DNA of 64,000 nucleotides from Bacteroidota bacterium (GCA_023428135.1 JAEYZG010000062.1:434001-498000), one strand, 5' to 3'; numbered from the stretch's first letter, positions 27,248-36,250 are shown. Numbers and translations are program-made. Notes: a model not told the origin generated them from the letters alone.

Positions 27248-28003
27248 TTACACACCAAGGATTCTCAGCAACTGCTCTCTTTTTCTCACAGAAACAGGAA
27301 CCTGAGAATTATCAGACATTACAGCATACCCTCCATCTGTTTTAACATATTCCTTTAAATGCTTCAGGTTAATGAGATGCGAATGATGAACACGCAGAAA
27401 GCCATCCCCTTCCAGCATTTCTTCAAATTCTTTGAGTGTTTTGGTTACAAGGATTTGTTTACGATTTGACAGATAAAATAAAGTGTAGTTTTTCTGTGAT
27501 TCACATTGTATAATATCTGCAACATTTACCAACTGAACTTTGTCGATACTATTTAAAGCAATTCTTTTACCGACAGCCTGCATACCTTTTATATTTTCAA
27601 GAAGCAGATTCAGATTTTCAGAGAGGTGATCTTTAGGTTCGCTTTTTCTGATCTTCTTTACAGCCTGCACCAGGTCGTCAGGATCTACAGGCTTCAGAAG
27701 ATAGTCTATTGCACTGAACTTAAAAGCTTGAATAGCAAATTCATTGTAAGCAGTCGTAAATATAATCTGAAATGTGACAGGACCTTCCCGTTTTATTTTA
27801 TCTATCAAATCAAACCCACTGCCATCAGACATCTTAATATCAAGAAAAACAACATCAGGCATGGTAGCTTTTATAAGCTTCAAACCTGATTCTACCCCAT
27901 CAGCCTCCCCGATTACATCAACCTCCTGGCAATAAGTTTTTATATCGCTTTTTAAAGCCACCCTGGCTTTCTCGACATCATCTATAATTAAAGCTTTTAT
28001 CAT
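27248..28003 (-). CDS. LytTR-family response regulator
   Basis: A receiver domain (residues 1-120) with phospho-acceptor Asp55 in 'VVFLDIKMSDGSGF' and conserved Lys in 'DYLLKPVDPDD' is joined to a LytTR DNA-binding domain (about 145-251; 'IIQCESQKNYTLFYLSNRK', 'FLRVHHSHLINLKHLKEYV'). It binds DNA when phosphorylated by the upstream LytS-type kinase, whose stop overlaps its start as ATGA. Target genes are not evident from this window. Confidence 0.93.
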   Translation of the reverse strand: MIKALIIDDVEKARVALKSDIKTYCQEVDVIGEADGVESGLKLIKATMPDVVFLDIKMSDGSGFDLIDKIKREGPVTFQIIFTTAYNEFAIQAFKFSAIDYLLKPVDPDDLVQAVKKIRKSEPKDHLSENLNLLLENIKGMQAVGKRIALNSIDKVQLVNVADIIQCESQKNYTLFYLSNRKQILVTKTLKEFEEMLEGDGFLRVHHSHLINLKHLKEYVKTDGGYAVMSDNSQVPVSVRKREQLLRILGV

Positions 28004-31000
28004 AATTGCTGAAATGGAACAAACAATTCTACTCTGGTACCCGCCGGCTGCTCATTCTGATCTTTAAGGTCAGTAATCTGAATTTTCATTTCCTTTTGAT
28101 TCAGTTTCCTGTTCAGAATATTTAAACGCTCCTGGGTTACTGAAATGGCAGCAGATTTGTGTTTGGTAATCGATTCATCTTTTAACATCTTCACCTTCTC
28201 TCTCCCCACTCCATTATCTTCTATAGTACATTTTAAATAATCTTTTTCCATATTGAAAGAAACAACCAGTATTCCTTTTGATGATTTCGAAGTCAGGCCA
28301 TGTATAATGGCATTTTCAACAAATGGTTGTATTAACATTGGTGGCAACCCTGTGAATTCTTTGTCTATTGAATCTTCAACTTCAACCTTAAACTGAAATC
28401 TATCTTCACTGCTAAGCTTTTCAAGCTCAACATAATTCTGTAATGAAGCTATTTCATTCTCCAAACTGACAAATGAATCCGCCGAATGATCCAGTATCGT
28501 CCTCATCAGTTTCGCAAACTTCGAGAGATAGATCTTTGCTTCATTGTTTTTATCTTCGGCTATCAGTCCTTTTATAGAATTCAGGCAATTGAATAAAAAG
28601 TGTGGATTCATCTGCAACCGCAAGGCCTTTTGCTCAAGCTCCAATAAGTTTCTGTCTGTCTCAAGCTTTAGTCTCTCTCGTTCATTCTGGTCATGTAAGC
28701 GCCTTATTGCATATCGGGCTGCCATCCACAATACTATTGCTAAAGCAATGAGAATTATAATTGTAAACCACCAGGTTTTCCAGAAGGGAGGCTTTATTAC
28801 GAAATTAAAGCTAGCCGGTACTTTAGACCAATTCCCCAATTCATTGGCAGCAGCTACTTCAAAAGTATAGTGCCCTGCAGGCAAGTTAGAATAGACAGCT
28901 TCTCTTTTTTTTGAAGCAGGAGACCAGTTTTGATCAAAGCCGCTTAATTTCCATTTATAATGAACTGCTTCCGGATTCACCTGCTCTATTCCTATAAACC
29001 CAAAAGTAAGATGGTTCTGGTCATAAGGCAGGACGAGATGTTCAGGGACAGGATACCATTTTAAAAGTTTCTTTCCAAAAGGTGTATTCTCAATCTGATT
29101 ATAAAATAAATTCATTCCTGTTATATGCACTAACGGCCGCTTTACAGGAAGCTCTTTTGAATTGTTAAATACTGTTGCAGACTTTATACTTCCAAACCAT
29201 ATATTACCTTCATGATCTTTGCAAACCGCATTTTGAATGGTTTCTATTCCGACAAAACCTTCTGCTTTACCAAAATGTCTGACAACTTTAACTGCTGAAT
29301 TCTCATCAAGATCAATTCTGTCTATACCTTTCTCACTTCCAACCCATAGCTTGCCTTCATTATCAAAAATAAGAGAATAAATATTATTGGATGATAATCC
29401 CTGAGAACTGGTTATAAAAGAAAACTTCCCCTTTTGATATTTAACAATACCTCCATCCGCAGTTCCAAAATACAGGTTACCTTTTGAATCTTTTGCAGAA
29501 CATCGAATAGAATTACTTCTTATTCCATCTGTTACTTCATAGTTTGTAATTTTCAATTCAAGATTTTCGTCAAGTTCTATCTTAGAAAGCCCATTATCAG
29601 TACTCCCCGCCCAGATGGTACCTGAGTTATCTTTTATAAGAGTATTATACCTGTCTCCTGATAATCCATCTTTCGTAGTTATATGTTTTATCTTAAACGT
29701 ATTTCTATACGGAATCATACAATCTATGCCGCCTCCTGCTGTGGCCAGCCAGATCAAGCCACTTTTATCGCAAAGAATATAATTAATAAAATTACTGCCT
29801 AGTCCACTCTTCTTATTAAAACCTTTGAATGATTTTCCATTATAAAGATATACACCATCAGCTATTGTGCCCATCCAAAGGTTTCCCTTATTGTCTTCAC
29901 ATATATATTTAACTTTTGATGCCGTAAAACCATTTCGTTCTGACAACCTCTTAAAAATACGTCCATCATACTTTGTAACTCCCCCTTCTGATGTTCCAAA
30001 CCACATACTTCCTTGCTGGTCTTCATAAATGCTATACACCCAGTTTCCGAAAATTCCTTTAATAGCTTTATAATGGATAAATCGCTCAGAGCCTAGTTTA
30101 CTAATCCCCCCGCCTGATGTGCCAAACCATATATTCCCAAAAGAATCTTTAAACAATGACATCACAACGTTATTAGCAAGTCCTTCTGCCTCTGTAATAT
30201 TCTGAACAGATAAAACTCCTGATTCATCCTCTATCCTTGCTATTCCGTTTGAGGTACACAACCAAATTGTTTTACTGTCTGCAGCCAGACAATCATATAT
30301 GGTATTCCCAGGTAAACCGTTAGATTTGGTAAGGTTGTTTATTTGTTCATTTGAAATGACCGATACTCCTCCACTATATGTACAAACCCAAACTCTTCCA
30401 AGAGAATCCTGCCTTATATTTGTTATCTGATTTCCTGCAAGTCCATCGGAAGAGGAGATCTGTTTCATTTCATATTTATCCCGACCTTTCAGGAATTTAT
30501 AAATCCCAAAATCAGTACCTGCCCAGATAGCTCCATTTTTATCTTCAAACAAACAATTGATTTTGGATCTTGGGGCATTCAGTTTTCGTCCAAACCTAAC
30601 TATGGTATCTTTCTCAAAATGAAACAGGCCATCCGCTGTTCCAATCCACACAGTACCTTTTTGATCCTGAATGAGAGCGTTGACAGTAGTGTTGTACAAA
30701 CCATGTTTTCCGGTGTAACTAATAAACTTAGAACCGTCGTATTTTGACAATCCATTATCTGTCCCGATCCACAGATTACCAGAGTGATCTTTCAAAATTG
30801 TCCTGACGTAATTATTGGACAAACCATCCTGAACGGTAATGTTTTTAAATTGAATGCCATCAAAACGACTGAGTCCACCACCTCTCGTACCGAACCAGAT
30901 GTTGCCATTGTTATCCTCACAGATTGAATACACCTGAGATTGAGCCAGTCCATCCTCAACAGAAAAATTGCGGAAATTATACTGCTGTGACCAGACAGTA

Positions 31001-31050
31001 TTAAATGAGAAGAGAAGTAAGAGAATTAAGATGGAATAAGTTGCCTTCAT
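28000..31050 (-). CDS. Two-component-propeller sensor histidine kinase (LytS type)
   Basis: After a signal peptide ('MKATYSILILLLLFSFNTVW') come about a dozen propeller repeats of the Reg_prop type ('GNIWFGTRGGGLSRFDG' and relatives), forming two beta-propellers in the periplasm. A Y_Y_Y domain ('PAGHYTFEVAAANELGNWS'), one membrane span ('WWFTIIILIALAIVLWMAA') and a coiled coil follow. The cytoplasmic His_kinase domain has the acceptor His in 'RLQMNPHFLFNCLNSIKG' and an ATP-binding 'IEDNGVGREK' box. The frame extends to 31122, but the ATG at 31050 starts the signal peptide. In Bacteroidota such sensors often detect glycans, but no glycan-use locus lies beside it. It is coupled to the LytTR regulator by ATGA. 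Confidence 0.9.
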   Translation of the reverse strand: MKATYSILILLLLFSFNTVWSQQYNFRNFSVEDGLAQSQVYSICEDNNGNIWFGTRGGGLSRFDGIQFKNITVQDGLSNNYVRTILKDHSGNLWIGTDNGLSKYDGSKFISYTGKHGLYNTTVNALIQDQKGTVWIGTADGLFHFEKDTIVRFGRKLNAPRSKINCLFEDKNGAIWAGTDFGIYKFLKGRDKYEMKQISSSDGLAGNQITNIRQDSLGRVWVCTYSGGVSVISNEQINNLTKSNGLPGNTIYDCLAADSKTIWLCTSNGIARIEDESGVLSVQNITEAEGLANNVVMSLFKDSFGNIWFGTSGGGISKLGSERFIHYKAIKGIFGNWVYSIYEDQQGSMWFGTSEGGVTKYDGRIFKRLSERNGFTASKVKYICEDNKGNLWMGTIADGVYLYNGKSFKGFNKKSGLGSNFINYILCDKSGLIWLATAGGGIDCMIPYRNTFKIKHITTKDGLSGDRYNTLIKDNSGTIWAGSTDNGLSKIELDENLELKITNYEVTDGIRSNSIRCSAKDSKGNLYFGTADGGIVKYQKGKFSFITSSQGLSSNNIYSLIFDNEGKLWVGSEKGIDRIDLDENSAVKVVRHFGKAEGFVGIETIQNAVCKDHEGNIWFGSIKSATVFNNSKELPVKRPLVHITGMNLFYNQIENTPFGKKLLKWYPVPEHLVLPYDQNHLTFGFIGIEQVNPEAVHYKWKLSGFDQNWSPASKKREAVYSNLPAGHYTFEVAAANELGNWSKVPASFNFVIKPPFWKTWWFTIIILIALAIVLWMAARYAIRRLHDQNERERLKLETDRNLLELEQKALRLQMNPHFLFNCLNSIKGLIAEDKNNEAKIYLSKFAKLMRTILDHSADSFVSLENEIASLQNYVELEKLSSEDRFQFKVEVEDSIDKEFTGLPPMLIQPFVENAIIHGLTSKSSKGILVVSFNMEKDYLKCTIEDNGVGREKVKMLKDESITKHKSAAISVTQERLNILNRKLNQKEMKIQITDLKDQNEQPAGTRVELFVPFQQL

Positions 31051-31190
31051 GATAATCAAGGCATAAATTAGAAAAATAAATGCTTTTATTGAAGTCCATG
31101 ATAAAATTTCATTTGACAGCAAACGATAAACTTAAAAAAATTAAATATTTTAGTTACTACAATTTCATAAATTCAAATACCTGATTTATA

Positions 31191-31769
31191 ATGTTTGAAC
31201 AAAACCTTAAAGCAACAATCAACAAATTTTCAACGATTAAGGATAAAGACTGGAATGCCCTACTTGATTCTTTTGAAATAAAGCATTTAAAGAAGGGAGA
31301 ATACTTTATTCATGATGGCCAGGTTTGTAATCATATAGGATTTCTTAATACAGGAATATTAAGAGTATTTTATGTTGAAGGCGATAAGGAATTTACCTCC
31401 TTTTTTAATTTCGGCAATCGCAATCCATTAATATCAGCCTTTACCAGCTTCTTTACAAGACAACCGTCCAAAGAGAGTATCCATGCTCTGGAAGATTCTG
31501 AAATAGGTTTGATTCATTATGATAAACTTCAGCATTTATACGATAAAAGTTTTGAATTGCAAAAACTAGGGAGGCTCATGGCAGAATATAATTATATATT
31601 GGCAATGGAGCGCATCTACTCACTTCAACACCAGTCTGCGACGGAAAGATATAACAACCTTTTAAAGATATATCCGCAACTAGTAAATCACGTTCCCCAT
31701 CATTATATAGCATCCTATCTTGGGATTACTGCAGAATCATTAAGCAGGATAAGGAAGAATACGGTATAA
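31191..31769 (+). CDS. Crp/Fnr-family transcriptional regulator
   Basis: A cyclic-nucleotide-binding-like beta barrel (residues about 25-115, 'KKGEYFIHDGQVCNHIGFL') is followed by a dimerisation helix and a helix-turn-helix at the C-terminus ('HHYIASYLGITAESLSRIRK'). The cNMP phosphate-binding cassette is not conserved and no Fe-S cysteines are present, as is common among Bacteroidota members, so the ligand is unknown. Single gene, divergent from the sensor kinase. Confidence 0.9.
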   Translation: MFEQNLKATINKFSTIKDKDWNALLDSFEIKHLKKGEYFIHDGQVCNHIGFLNTGILRVFYVEGDKEFTSFFNFGNRNPLISAFTSFFTRQPSKESIHALEDSEIGLIHYDKLQHLYDKSFELQKLGRLMAEYNYILAMERIYSLQHQSATERYNNLLKIYPQLVNHVPHHYIASYLGITAESLSRIRKNTV

Positions 31770-31894
31770 TATTAATAACGCAATTACAAAAGTGTAGAAA
31801 ATCATTTTTAATCGATACCTCTCTGTTCCGATGAAAAAACGGAAATCACGCTCATTGTTCTCCCGTTACATTTAAAGCATAGCCTCATGGATCT

Positions 31895-31919
31895 GGAGAC
31901 GCCAGCATGGCGTCTCTAC
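31895..31919. repeat. Third copy of the GAGACGCCATG palindrome
   Basis: Arms GAGACGCCA (31896-31904) and TGGCGTCTC (31908-31916) with a 3-base centre. It lies before the HD hydrolase gene; a longer open frame starting at 31887 would translate it, which is why the downstream ATG was chosen. Confidence 0.75.
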
Positions 31920-31994
31920 GGAAAAATCTTACCATACATCAATGCCCGGCTATTTTTCAGACTATACCTTTGTTTCGTATTAAAGCACAACAAT

Positions 31995-32675
31995 ATGAAA
32001 CCAATACAAAACAACCTAAAAATCAAACCGATAGAAATACACAAAAGCTTCAACAATCTTAAATCTTTGTGGTATGAACTAGCCTCAAAATACAAAGCTG
32101 AAGCAGAGGTTGTAGAATCTTATTGGGTTGAAATTTATAAATCTTATAACTCACCAAAAAGGTTTTATCATAATCTCAACCATCTTGAGTATATGTTTGA
32201 AATATTAGCACCTTTTAAACATCTGCTGAAAGATTCTGATGCCGTTTATTTCTCCATATGGTTTCATGATATAGTTTATAATTCATCTAAAAGGAATAAT
32301 GAAGAACAAAGTGCATTAAAAGCATCTGAGATCTTGATTAAACTGAATGTTCCTGTCGAACTGATTACTAAAGTCGAACAGATGATTTTGGCTACAAAAT
32401 CTCATATGAGTGTAAAAAGCGGAAACTTTGACACCAACCTACTGCTCGACGCAGACTTAGCTATACTTGGATCAGATAAAGAATCTTATATAGCCTATTC
32501 AAAGTCTGTCAGAAAAGAATATGGCCAATATCCTGATCTTTTATATAATCCGGGAAGAATAAAAGTTTTACAGAAATTTCTTCACTCAGACTACATATAT
32601 AAAACGGAGGAAATGAGGAACCAATTTGAAGTCCAGGCAAGAAAGAATTTATCATTTGAACTTAACAATCTATAA
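31995..32675 (+). CDS. Predicted HD-superfamily metal-dependent phosphohydrolase
   Basis: Likely metal ligands are His59 and His63 in 'RFYHNLNHLEYM', His91-Asp92 in 'IWFHDIVYNSS', and Asp142/Asp144 in 'LLLDADLAILG'. This matches the small bacterial HD-domain family related to COG4339, whose substrates are not known but are probably nucleotides or phosphate esters. The start at 31995 ('MKPIQNNLKIKP') avoids translating the dispersed palindrome. The coaDE fusion gene starts 2 bases after its stop, so the two are co-transcribed. Confidence 0.85.
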   Translation: MKPIQNNLKIKPIEIHKSFNNLKSLWYELASKYKAEAEVVESYWVEIYKSYNSPKRFYHNLNHLEYMFEILAPFKHLLKDSDAVYFSIWFHDIVYNSSKRNNEEQSALKASEILIKLNVPVELITKVEQMILATKSHMSVKSGNFDTNLLLDADLAILGSDKESYIAYSKSVRKEYGQYPDLLYNPGRIKVLQKFLHSDYIYKTEEMRNQFEVQARKNLSFELNNL

Positions 32676-32677
32676 TC

Positions 32678-33823
32678 ATGAAAAAGGCTATCTACGCATT
32701 CTCCGGGGATCCAATAACATTTGGACACCTGGACATCATTGAAAGAGCAGCTCGTGTCTTTGACAAACTCATTATCGGAATAGGTGTAAATCCTGCTAAA
32801 AAATACTTAATGTCATTGGAAGAAAGAGCTGAACTTGCTAAAACAACTACTGCCCATATTCCAAATGTGGAAGTAATATATTTCAGAGGTCTTTTGGTTG
32901 ACTATGCCTATGAGAATAACATTCCGACCATTATCAGAGGTTTGAGAAACAACGAAGACTTTTCCTTTGAACTGATGCTGCATCAGATCGGAGAAAGTCA
33001 AAAAATGGATATAGATACGTTCTTCATTCCTTCAAAGCAGGAGTTATCACATATCAGCTCCGGAGCTGTAAAAGCTATTCAACTGGAACAAGGGTTTATC
33101 CACGAATACGTTCCTTTGGTTGTAAAGCAAAAAATGGAAGAAAGACTTTCAGGACAATATATCATTGGTGTAACCGGTGAAATAGGAGCTGGCAAATCAT
33201 TTACTTGTAAAAGTATTCAAGAACTTGGAAAGATGGAAGGTATAGAAGTTCATATAGTTGACATTGATTATCTGGGACATGAGATACTTGAAAAACTACA
33301 AGAACCACTATTTATATTACTGAGAGAGACCATCGCAAAGGAGTTTGGAGATGCTTTGTTAACAGGTGAAGGATTTATAAATACCAAAGCACTTGGAAAA
33401 ATCGTGTTCTCCGATATCAACAAATTAAACCAGCTCAACAAACTCTTATATAAGCCATTGCTTTTGAGATTGAGAAAAGTGATATATGGTAAAAAAGGGA
33501 TTATACTTCTGGACAGCGCGTTGATCGCTGAAAGCGGGATGTCTTATTTGTGTAACAACAATGTTATCTTAATACAAACAAATAAAGAAGATCAGTTGAA
33601 AAGATTAAAAGAGAGAATGTACACACAAGCACAGATCAATGAACGCATCAACAGTCAATATAATCATGAAGCCAAACTAACTTATCTGGGAAAGGAAATC
33701 CATGATAAAAAATATGGAAATGTCATGCATCTGAACAATGTGGAAGATAACTTTTCAGAAAGCATAAAAAAGTTAACAGAAATATTGTTCAACTCTTTCA
33801 GGAAAGAAAAACAAATTCAATAA
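32678..33823 (+). CDS. Bifunctional phosphopantetheine adenylyltransferase / dephospho-CoA kinase (CoaD-CoaE fusion)
   Basis: Residues 1 to about 157 are CoaD: the nucleotidyltransferase motif 'DPITFGHLDI' (residues 11-20), 'IIRGLRNNEDFSFE' and 'HISSGAVKAI'. Residues about 160-381 are CoaE: P-loop GEIGAGKS at 167-174 and 'HIVDIDYLGHEIL'. The two would catalyse the last two steps of coenzyme A synthesis, 4'-phosphopantetheine to dephospho-CoA to CoA. No stop or frameshift separates the domains. Bacteria normally encode them separately; the same order is seen in the animal CoA synthase, though its adenylyltransferase domain belongs to a different branch. Preceded 2 bases upstream by an HD hydrolase gene. 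Confidence 0.9.
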   Translation: MKKAIYAFSGDPITFGHLDIIERAARVFDKLIIGIGVNPAKKYLMSLEERAELAKTTTAHIPNVEVIYFRGLLVDYAYENNIPTIIRGLRNNEDFSFELMLHQIGESQKMDIDTFFIPSKQELSHISSGAVKAIQLEQGFIHEYVPLVVKQKMEERLSGQYIIGVTGEIGAGKSFTCKSIQELGKMEGIEVHIVDIDYLGHEILEKLQEPLFILLRETIAKEFGDALLTGEGFINTKALGKIVFSDINKLNQLNKLLYKPLLLRLRKVIYGKKGIILLDSALIAESGMSYLCNNNVILIQTNKEDQLKRLKERMYTQAQINERINSQYNHEAKLTYLGKEIHDKKYGNVMHLNNVEDNFSESIKKLTEILFNSFRKEKQIQ

Positions 33824-33929
33824 CACAATAAGGGTATTTCTGTTTCCCGCGTAGGAACTGATATCCTTGGAACAATTGAAGCTTCAACAAATCTTAATTC
33901 ATTACGGTTCTTCTAATAAAGATTTCTTT

Positions 33930-34376
33930 ATGGAGAAGATTGAGATTGTAAAAAAATTTTATGGCTTAATGGAACAGGGTAATTTTGATGAAGCCAAAAG
34001 TTATTTGTTACCAGGTTTTCAATTATTAGGAGCTCCGCCTCATCCAATGGGCAAAGAAGAATGGATGGACTTTCAGAAAAATTTATTTATTGGTGTTCCT
34101 GATTTTAAATTTAACATCAGGGATTTGTCGGAAAGAGGAAATCTAGTAAACGGAGTATTACAAGCAAGTGGTACCTTCACACATGAAATGCCTAGTATGT
34201 ATGCAGGTAAACCTGCTATTCCGCCTACAAATAAAAAAGCCATGAATCCAAAAGAGAATTTTACAGTAACATTTAAAGGTGATAAAATAATAATGGTCAC
34301 TGTTGAAAGGCTTACAAACGGAGGCATGCACGGTTTTCTAAAACAGTTGGGAGCTGAAGCTCTTACCTATGCTTAG
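33930..34376 (+). CDS. SnoaL-like (NTF2-fold) protein
   Basis: A 148-residue protein starting 'MEKIEIVKKFYGLMEQGNFD' with 'FQKNLFIGVPDFKFNIRDLS', a typical NTF2-like cone fold used by polyketide cyclases and many small ester or steroid isomerases. A TTG start at 33867 is possible but adds 21 residues not expected for the family. Substrate unknown. A broken second copy lies about 150 bp downstream, so this gene was once duplicated. Confidence 0.82.
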   Translation: MEKIEIVKKFYGLMEQGNFDEAKSYLLPGFQLLGAPPHPMGKEEWMDFQKNLFIGVPDFKFNIRDLSERGNLVNGVLQASGTFTHEMPSMYAGKPAIPPTNKKAMNPKENFTVTFKGDKIIMVTVERLTNGGMHGFLKQLGAEALTYA

Positions 34377-34382
34377 TTAGTA

Positions 34383-34414
34383 AAAATCCTGTTGATTAAG
34401 ACAGGATTTTTTTT
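34383..34414 (+). terminator. Intrinsic terminator after the SnoaL-like gene
   Basis: AAAATCCTGT pairs with ACAGGATTTT around an 8-nt loop, followed by a run of eight T. Confidence 0.92.
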
Positions 34415-34526
34415 ATTTCCTCCTTTTGATATCAAGTTTACTTCATTAATGTTTTTAATCCCTATAGCTTCAGGAGTCTTCAACAATTCCTAATTTTCAA
34501 ATGTTCTTTTATAAAGAATCATTACA

Positions 34527-34736
34527 ATGGAAAAGATTAAGATAGTTGAAATTTTTATTTAAAGCTCTTGAAGACGGAATTTGGAGAATGCTAAAAGGTA
34601 TCAGTCTCCAGAAAAACAATTGGTGCTCTGTAACAACCACTAGACGCGGATGGTTGATTGAAAAAATCAAAAATAATTAAACACAGGTGTTCCTGATTTT
34701 AAATCTAATTTCAGAGATGCCTCTGAAACTATTTAA
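34527..34736 (+). pseudogene. Decayed, truncated second copy of the SnoaL-like gene
   Basis: The DNA starts 'atggaaaagattaagatagt', close to the intact gene's start, then continues in shifting frames as 'KALEDGI', 'LENAKRYQSPEKQLVL' and 'GVPDFKSNFRDASET', which match 'GLMEQGN', 'FDEAKSYLLPGFQLLG' and 'GVPDFKFNIRDLSER' of the intact copy in the same order. Several stops and at least two frameshifts interrupt it, and the C-terminal half is missing. The homology ends where the minus-strand L,D-transpeptidase gene begins to overlap (34729). Confidence 0.8.
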
Positions 34737-35481
34737 AACAATAATCTCCATTCTCTGAAACAGACACTTTCAAAGTCAACTTATCTTTGAAGAATTTGTC
34801 GTAACCAAATTTCAGATTAGTCCAGAAATCAATCAAAGGCTTATCCCCTTTGTATTTCGACTCATACTTTTTAAAATTTTCATCTGTCATTCTAAAAGGA
34901 AAAATATTTACAGGGATTTGTTTTTGACCGTTCTGTCTGGCCTGTATCGCATAAAGATAAATTTCTTTTATCTTTTCATTAGTCATCGGCATACAGCCAA
35001 TGGTTACACACTCTCCATGAATAAATATATCCCCTCCAAGATCCTTCGCTCTGCTTTTAATTCTGTCTGATTTATTGGGATAATTTATACCTAAGGATAA
35101 ATAAAAACTACTTGTAGGATTAAATCTGTCTATGTAATAGAATCCTTCTGGAACCTGATAGTCTCCTTTTCGTCTTTTCGGGCCCAATACACCGGAGCTT
35201 TCACAGATCTTATAAGTTGAAAGTTTTTTATAACTTTTGTCACTTGCATTCTTTGCATACACCTCCAATTCCTGCTCTTCTTTATAAACGTTTATTAAGA
35301 TCTGTAAATCATCAATACGGATGTTTGAATTCTTCAATTGTTCCTCTAAAAATCTACCTTTTTCCTTATAAGCAGTTCTTACACGTTCAAATTTCTTTTG
35401 CTCTGAAAGGAAGTCATTCAGAGAGATAAAGGAGGTTATAATAAAAAATACGGGTAACAAAAAAAATACAAATGATTTCAT
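34729..35481 (-). CDS. L,D-transpeptidase-like protein (YkuD family), exported
   Basis: Signal sequence or membrane anchor 'FVFFLLPVFFIITSFISL' followed by a charged helical region and a YkuD catalytic domain at residues about 70-195, with the His and Cys in 'GGDIFIHGECVTIGCMPMT'. The spacing HGxxxxxGC fits the ErfK/YafK-like branch, whose members can be transpeptidases or amidase-like hydrolases of cross-linked wall proteins. The 22-base gap to the upstream XRE gene on the same strand suggests co-transcription. Confidence 0.88.
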   Translation of the reverse strand: MKSFVFFLLPVFFIITSFISLNDFLSEQKKFERVRTAYKEKGRFLEEQLKNSNIRIDDLQILINVYKEEQELEVYAKNASDKSYKKLSTYKICESSGVLGPKRRKGDYQVPEGFYYIDRFNPTSSFYLSLGINYPNKSDRIKSRAKDLGGDIFIHGECVTIGCMPMTNEKIKEIYLYAIQARQNGQKQIPVNIFPFRMTDENFKKYESKYKGDKPLIDFWTNLKFGYDKFFKDKLTLKVSVSENGDYCFK

Positions 35482-35502
35482 AATTATAGAATTAGGGTGG
35501 TT

Positions 35503-35790
35503 TTAATCAAATCCTTCACTGAAAAATTCTTTGGGGGTCATTCCAAATGCTTTTATGACCTTTAACAAGCTTGTAAACCTAATGTCTTTGCCTGTTTCAT
35601 ATTTACCGTATTGTGCCCTTGCAATATTGTTGTCGTAGGCAAAATATTCATAATTAGTATATCCTTTTTTTATTCTCAATTCCTTGATTCTCTTTGCAAG
35701 TTTTTTAATATCAGGGTTAACAGTATTACTACTGCTCTTTTTACTTGCCGCCTTCGATATAGTTCTAGTTGGATTTTTTTTCTTTGCCAT
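35503..35790 (-). CDS. XRE-family helix-turn-helix regulator
   Basis: A 95-residue protein starting 'MAKKKNPTRTISKAASKKSS', a lysine-rich tail, followed by a Cro/CI-type HTH domain ('LAKRIKELRIKKGYTNYEYF' ... 'QYGKYETGKDIRFTSLLKVI' ... 'FGMTPKEFF'). The longer frame from 35817 has no support. Probably regulates itself and the downstream L,D-transpeptidase gene; paired palindromic sites lie just upstream. Confidence 0.87.
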   Translation of the reverse strand: MAKKKNPTRTISKAASKKSSSNTVNPDIKKLAKRIKELRIKKGYTNYEYFAYDNNIARAQYGKYETGKDIRFTSLLKVIKAFGMTPKEFFSEGFD

Positions 35791-35806
35791 AATGACAAAT
35801 GAAAAA

Positions 35807-35850
35807 AAAGTACGCAACTTTGGTTACTCCCAAAAAGTATACGCCTTTTT
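35807..35850. promoter_or_regulatory. Paired inverted repeats upstream of the XRE gene (candidate operator)
   Basis: AAAG-TACGCAA-CTTT (35807-35821) and AAAAAG-TATACGC-CTTTTT (35832-35850) share the AAAG-N7-CTTT layout and similar centres, 27 bp apart. They begin 17 bases upstream of the XRE start codon, fitting autorepression. Confidence 0.4.
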
Positions 35851-35873
35851 AGTAGTATTTAATAATTTTTACC

Positions 35874-35881
35874 TACATTTG
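35874..35881 (+). promoter_or_regulatory. Candidate Bacteroidota -7 promoter element
   Basis: TACATTTG matches the TAnnTTTG consensus and lies about 50 bases before the small ORF at 35931. The -33 element is not clear. Confidence 0.35.
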
Positions 35882-35930
35882 TTCAAAATAAAACATTAGC
35901 TATTAATAATTTATACTCAAACATTTAACT

Positions 35931-36209
35931 ATGGACAACTTTGAGAAATCAACTTCCTCTGAAACAGCCTCAGTTTTTTTGTTAAAGGAAGAACACATAA
36001 AACTTTTAAGGGCTACAGAAAATCTTTTTGCACACGTTTCACCGGCTCAACTTCAAAAGACTTTATGGGAGGTTTTTATTCAATACTTAATCTTTTTCAA
36101 CAGAAAAGATCAGGAGAAAAACCTTTCTCACATAGCAGAGGAATTTTACCATATCAACAGTTTTTTGGAGCAGGCGGATAGTATTAGAAAAAATATGGAA
36201 GAAAAATGA
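35931..36209 (+). CDS. Small helical protein, unknown function
   Basis: A 92-residue, mostly helical, acidic soluble protein ('LLKEEHIKLLRATENLFAHV', 'FIQYLIFFNRKDQEKNLSHI'). No family recognised. Divergent from the XRE gene, with a plausible TAnnTTTG promoter element and a strong terminator, which supports it as a real single gene. Confidence 0.6.
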   Translation: MDNFEKSTSSETASVFLLKEEHIKLLRATENLFAHVSPAQLQKTLWEVFIQYLIFFNRKDQEKNLSHIAEEFYHINSFLEQADSIRKNMEEK

Positions 36210-36240
36210 AAGGAAATAAGAATGCAGTCTTATTTCCTTT
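36209..36240. terminator. Bidirectional terminator
   Basis: A perfect 13-bp stem AAAGGAAATAAGA (36209-36221) with its complement at 36228-36240 and a 6-nt loop, between two convergent genes. Confidence 0.85.
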
Positions 36241-36250
36241 TGAATAAAAT

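Noticed and set aside
31887..31994. Longer HD hydrolase ORF
   Set aside because: The added codons translate the dispersed palindrome; the natural N-terminus is at 31995.
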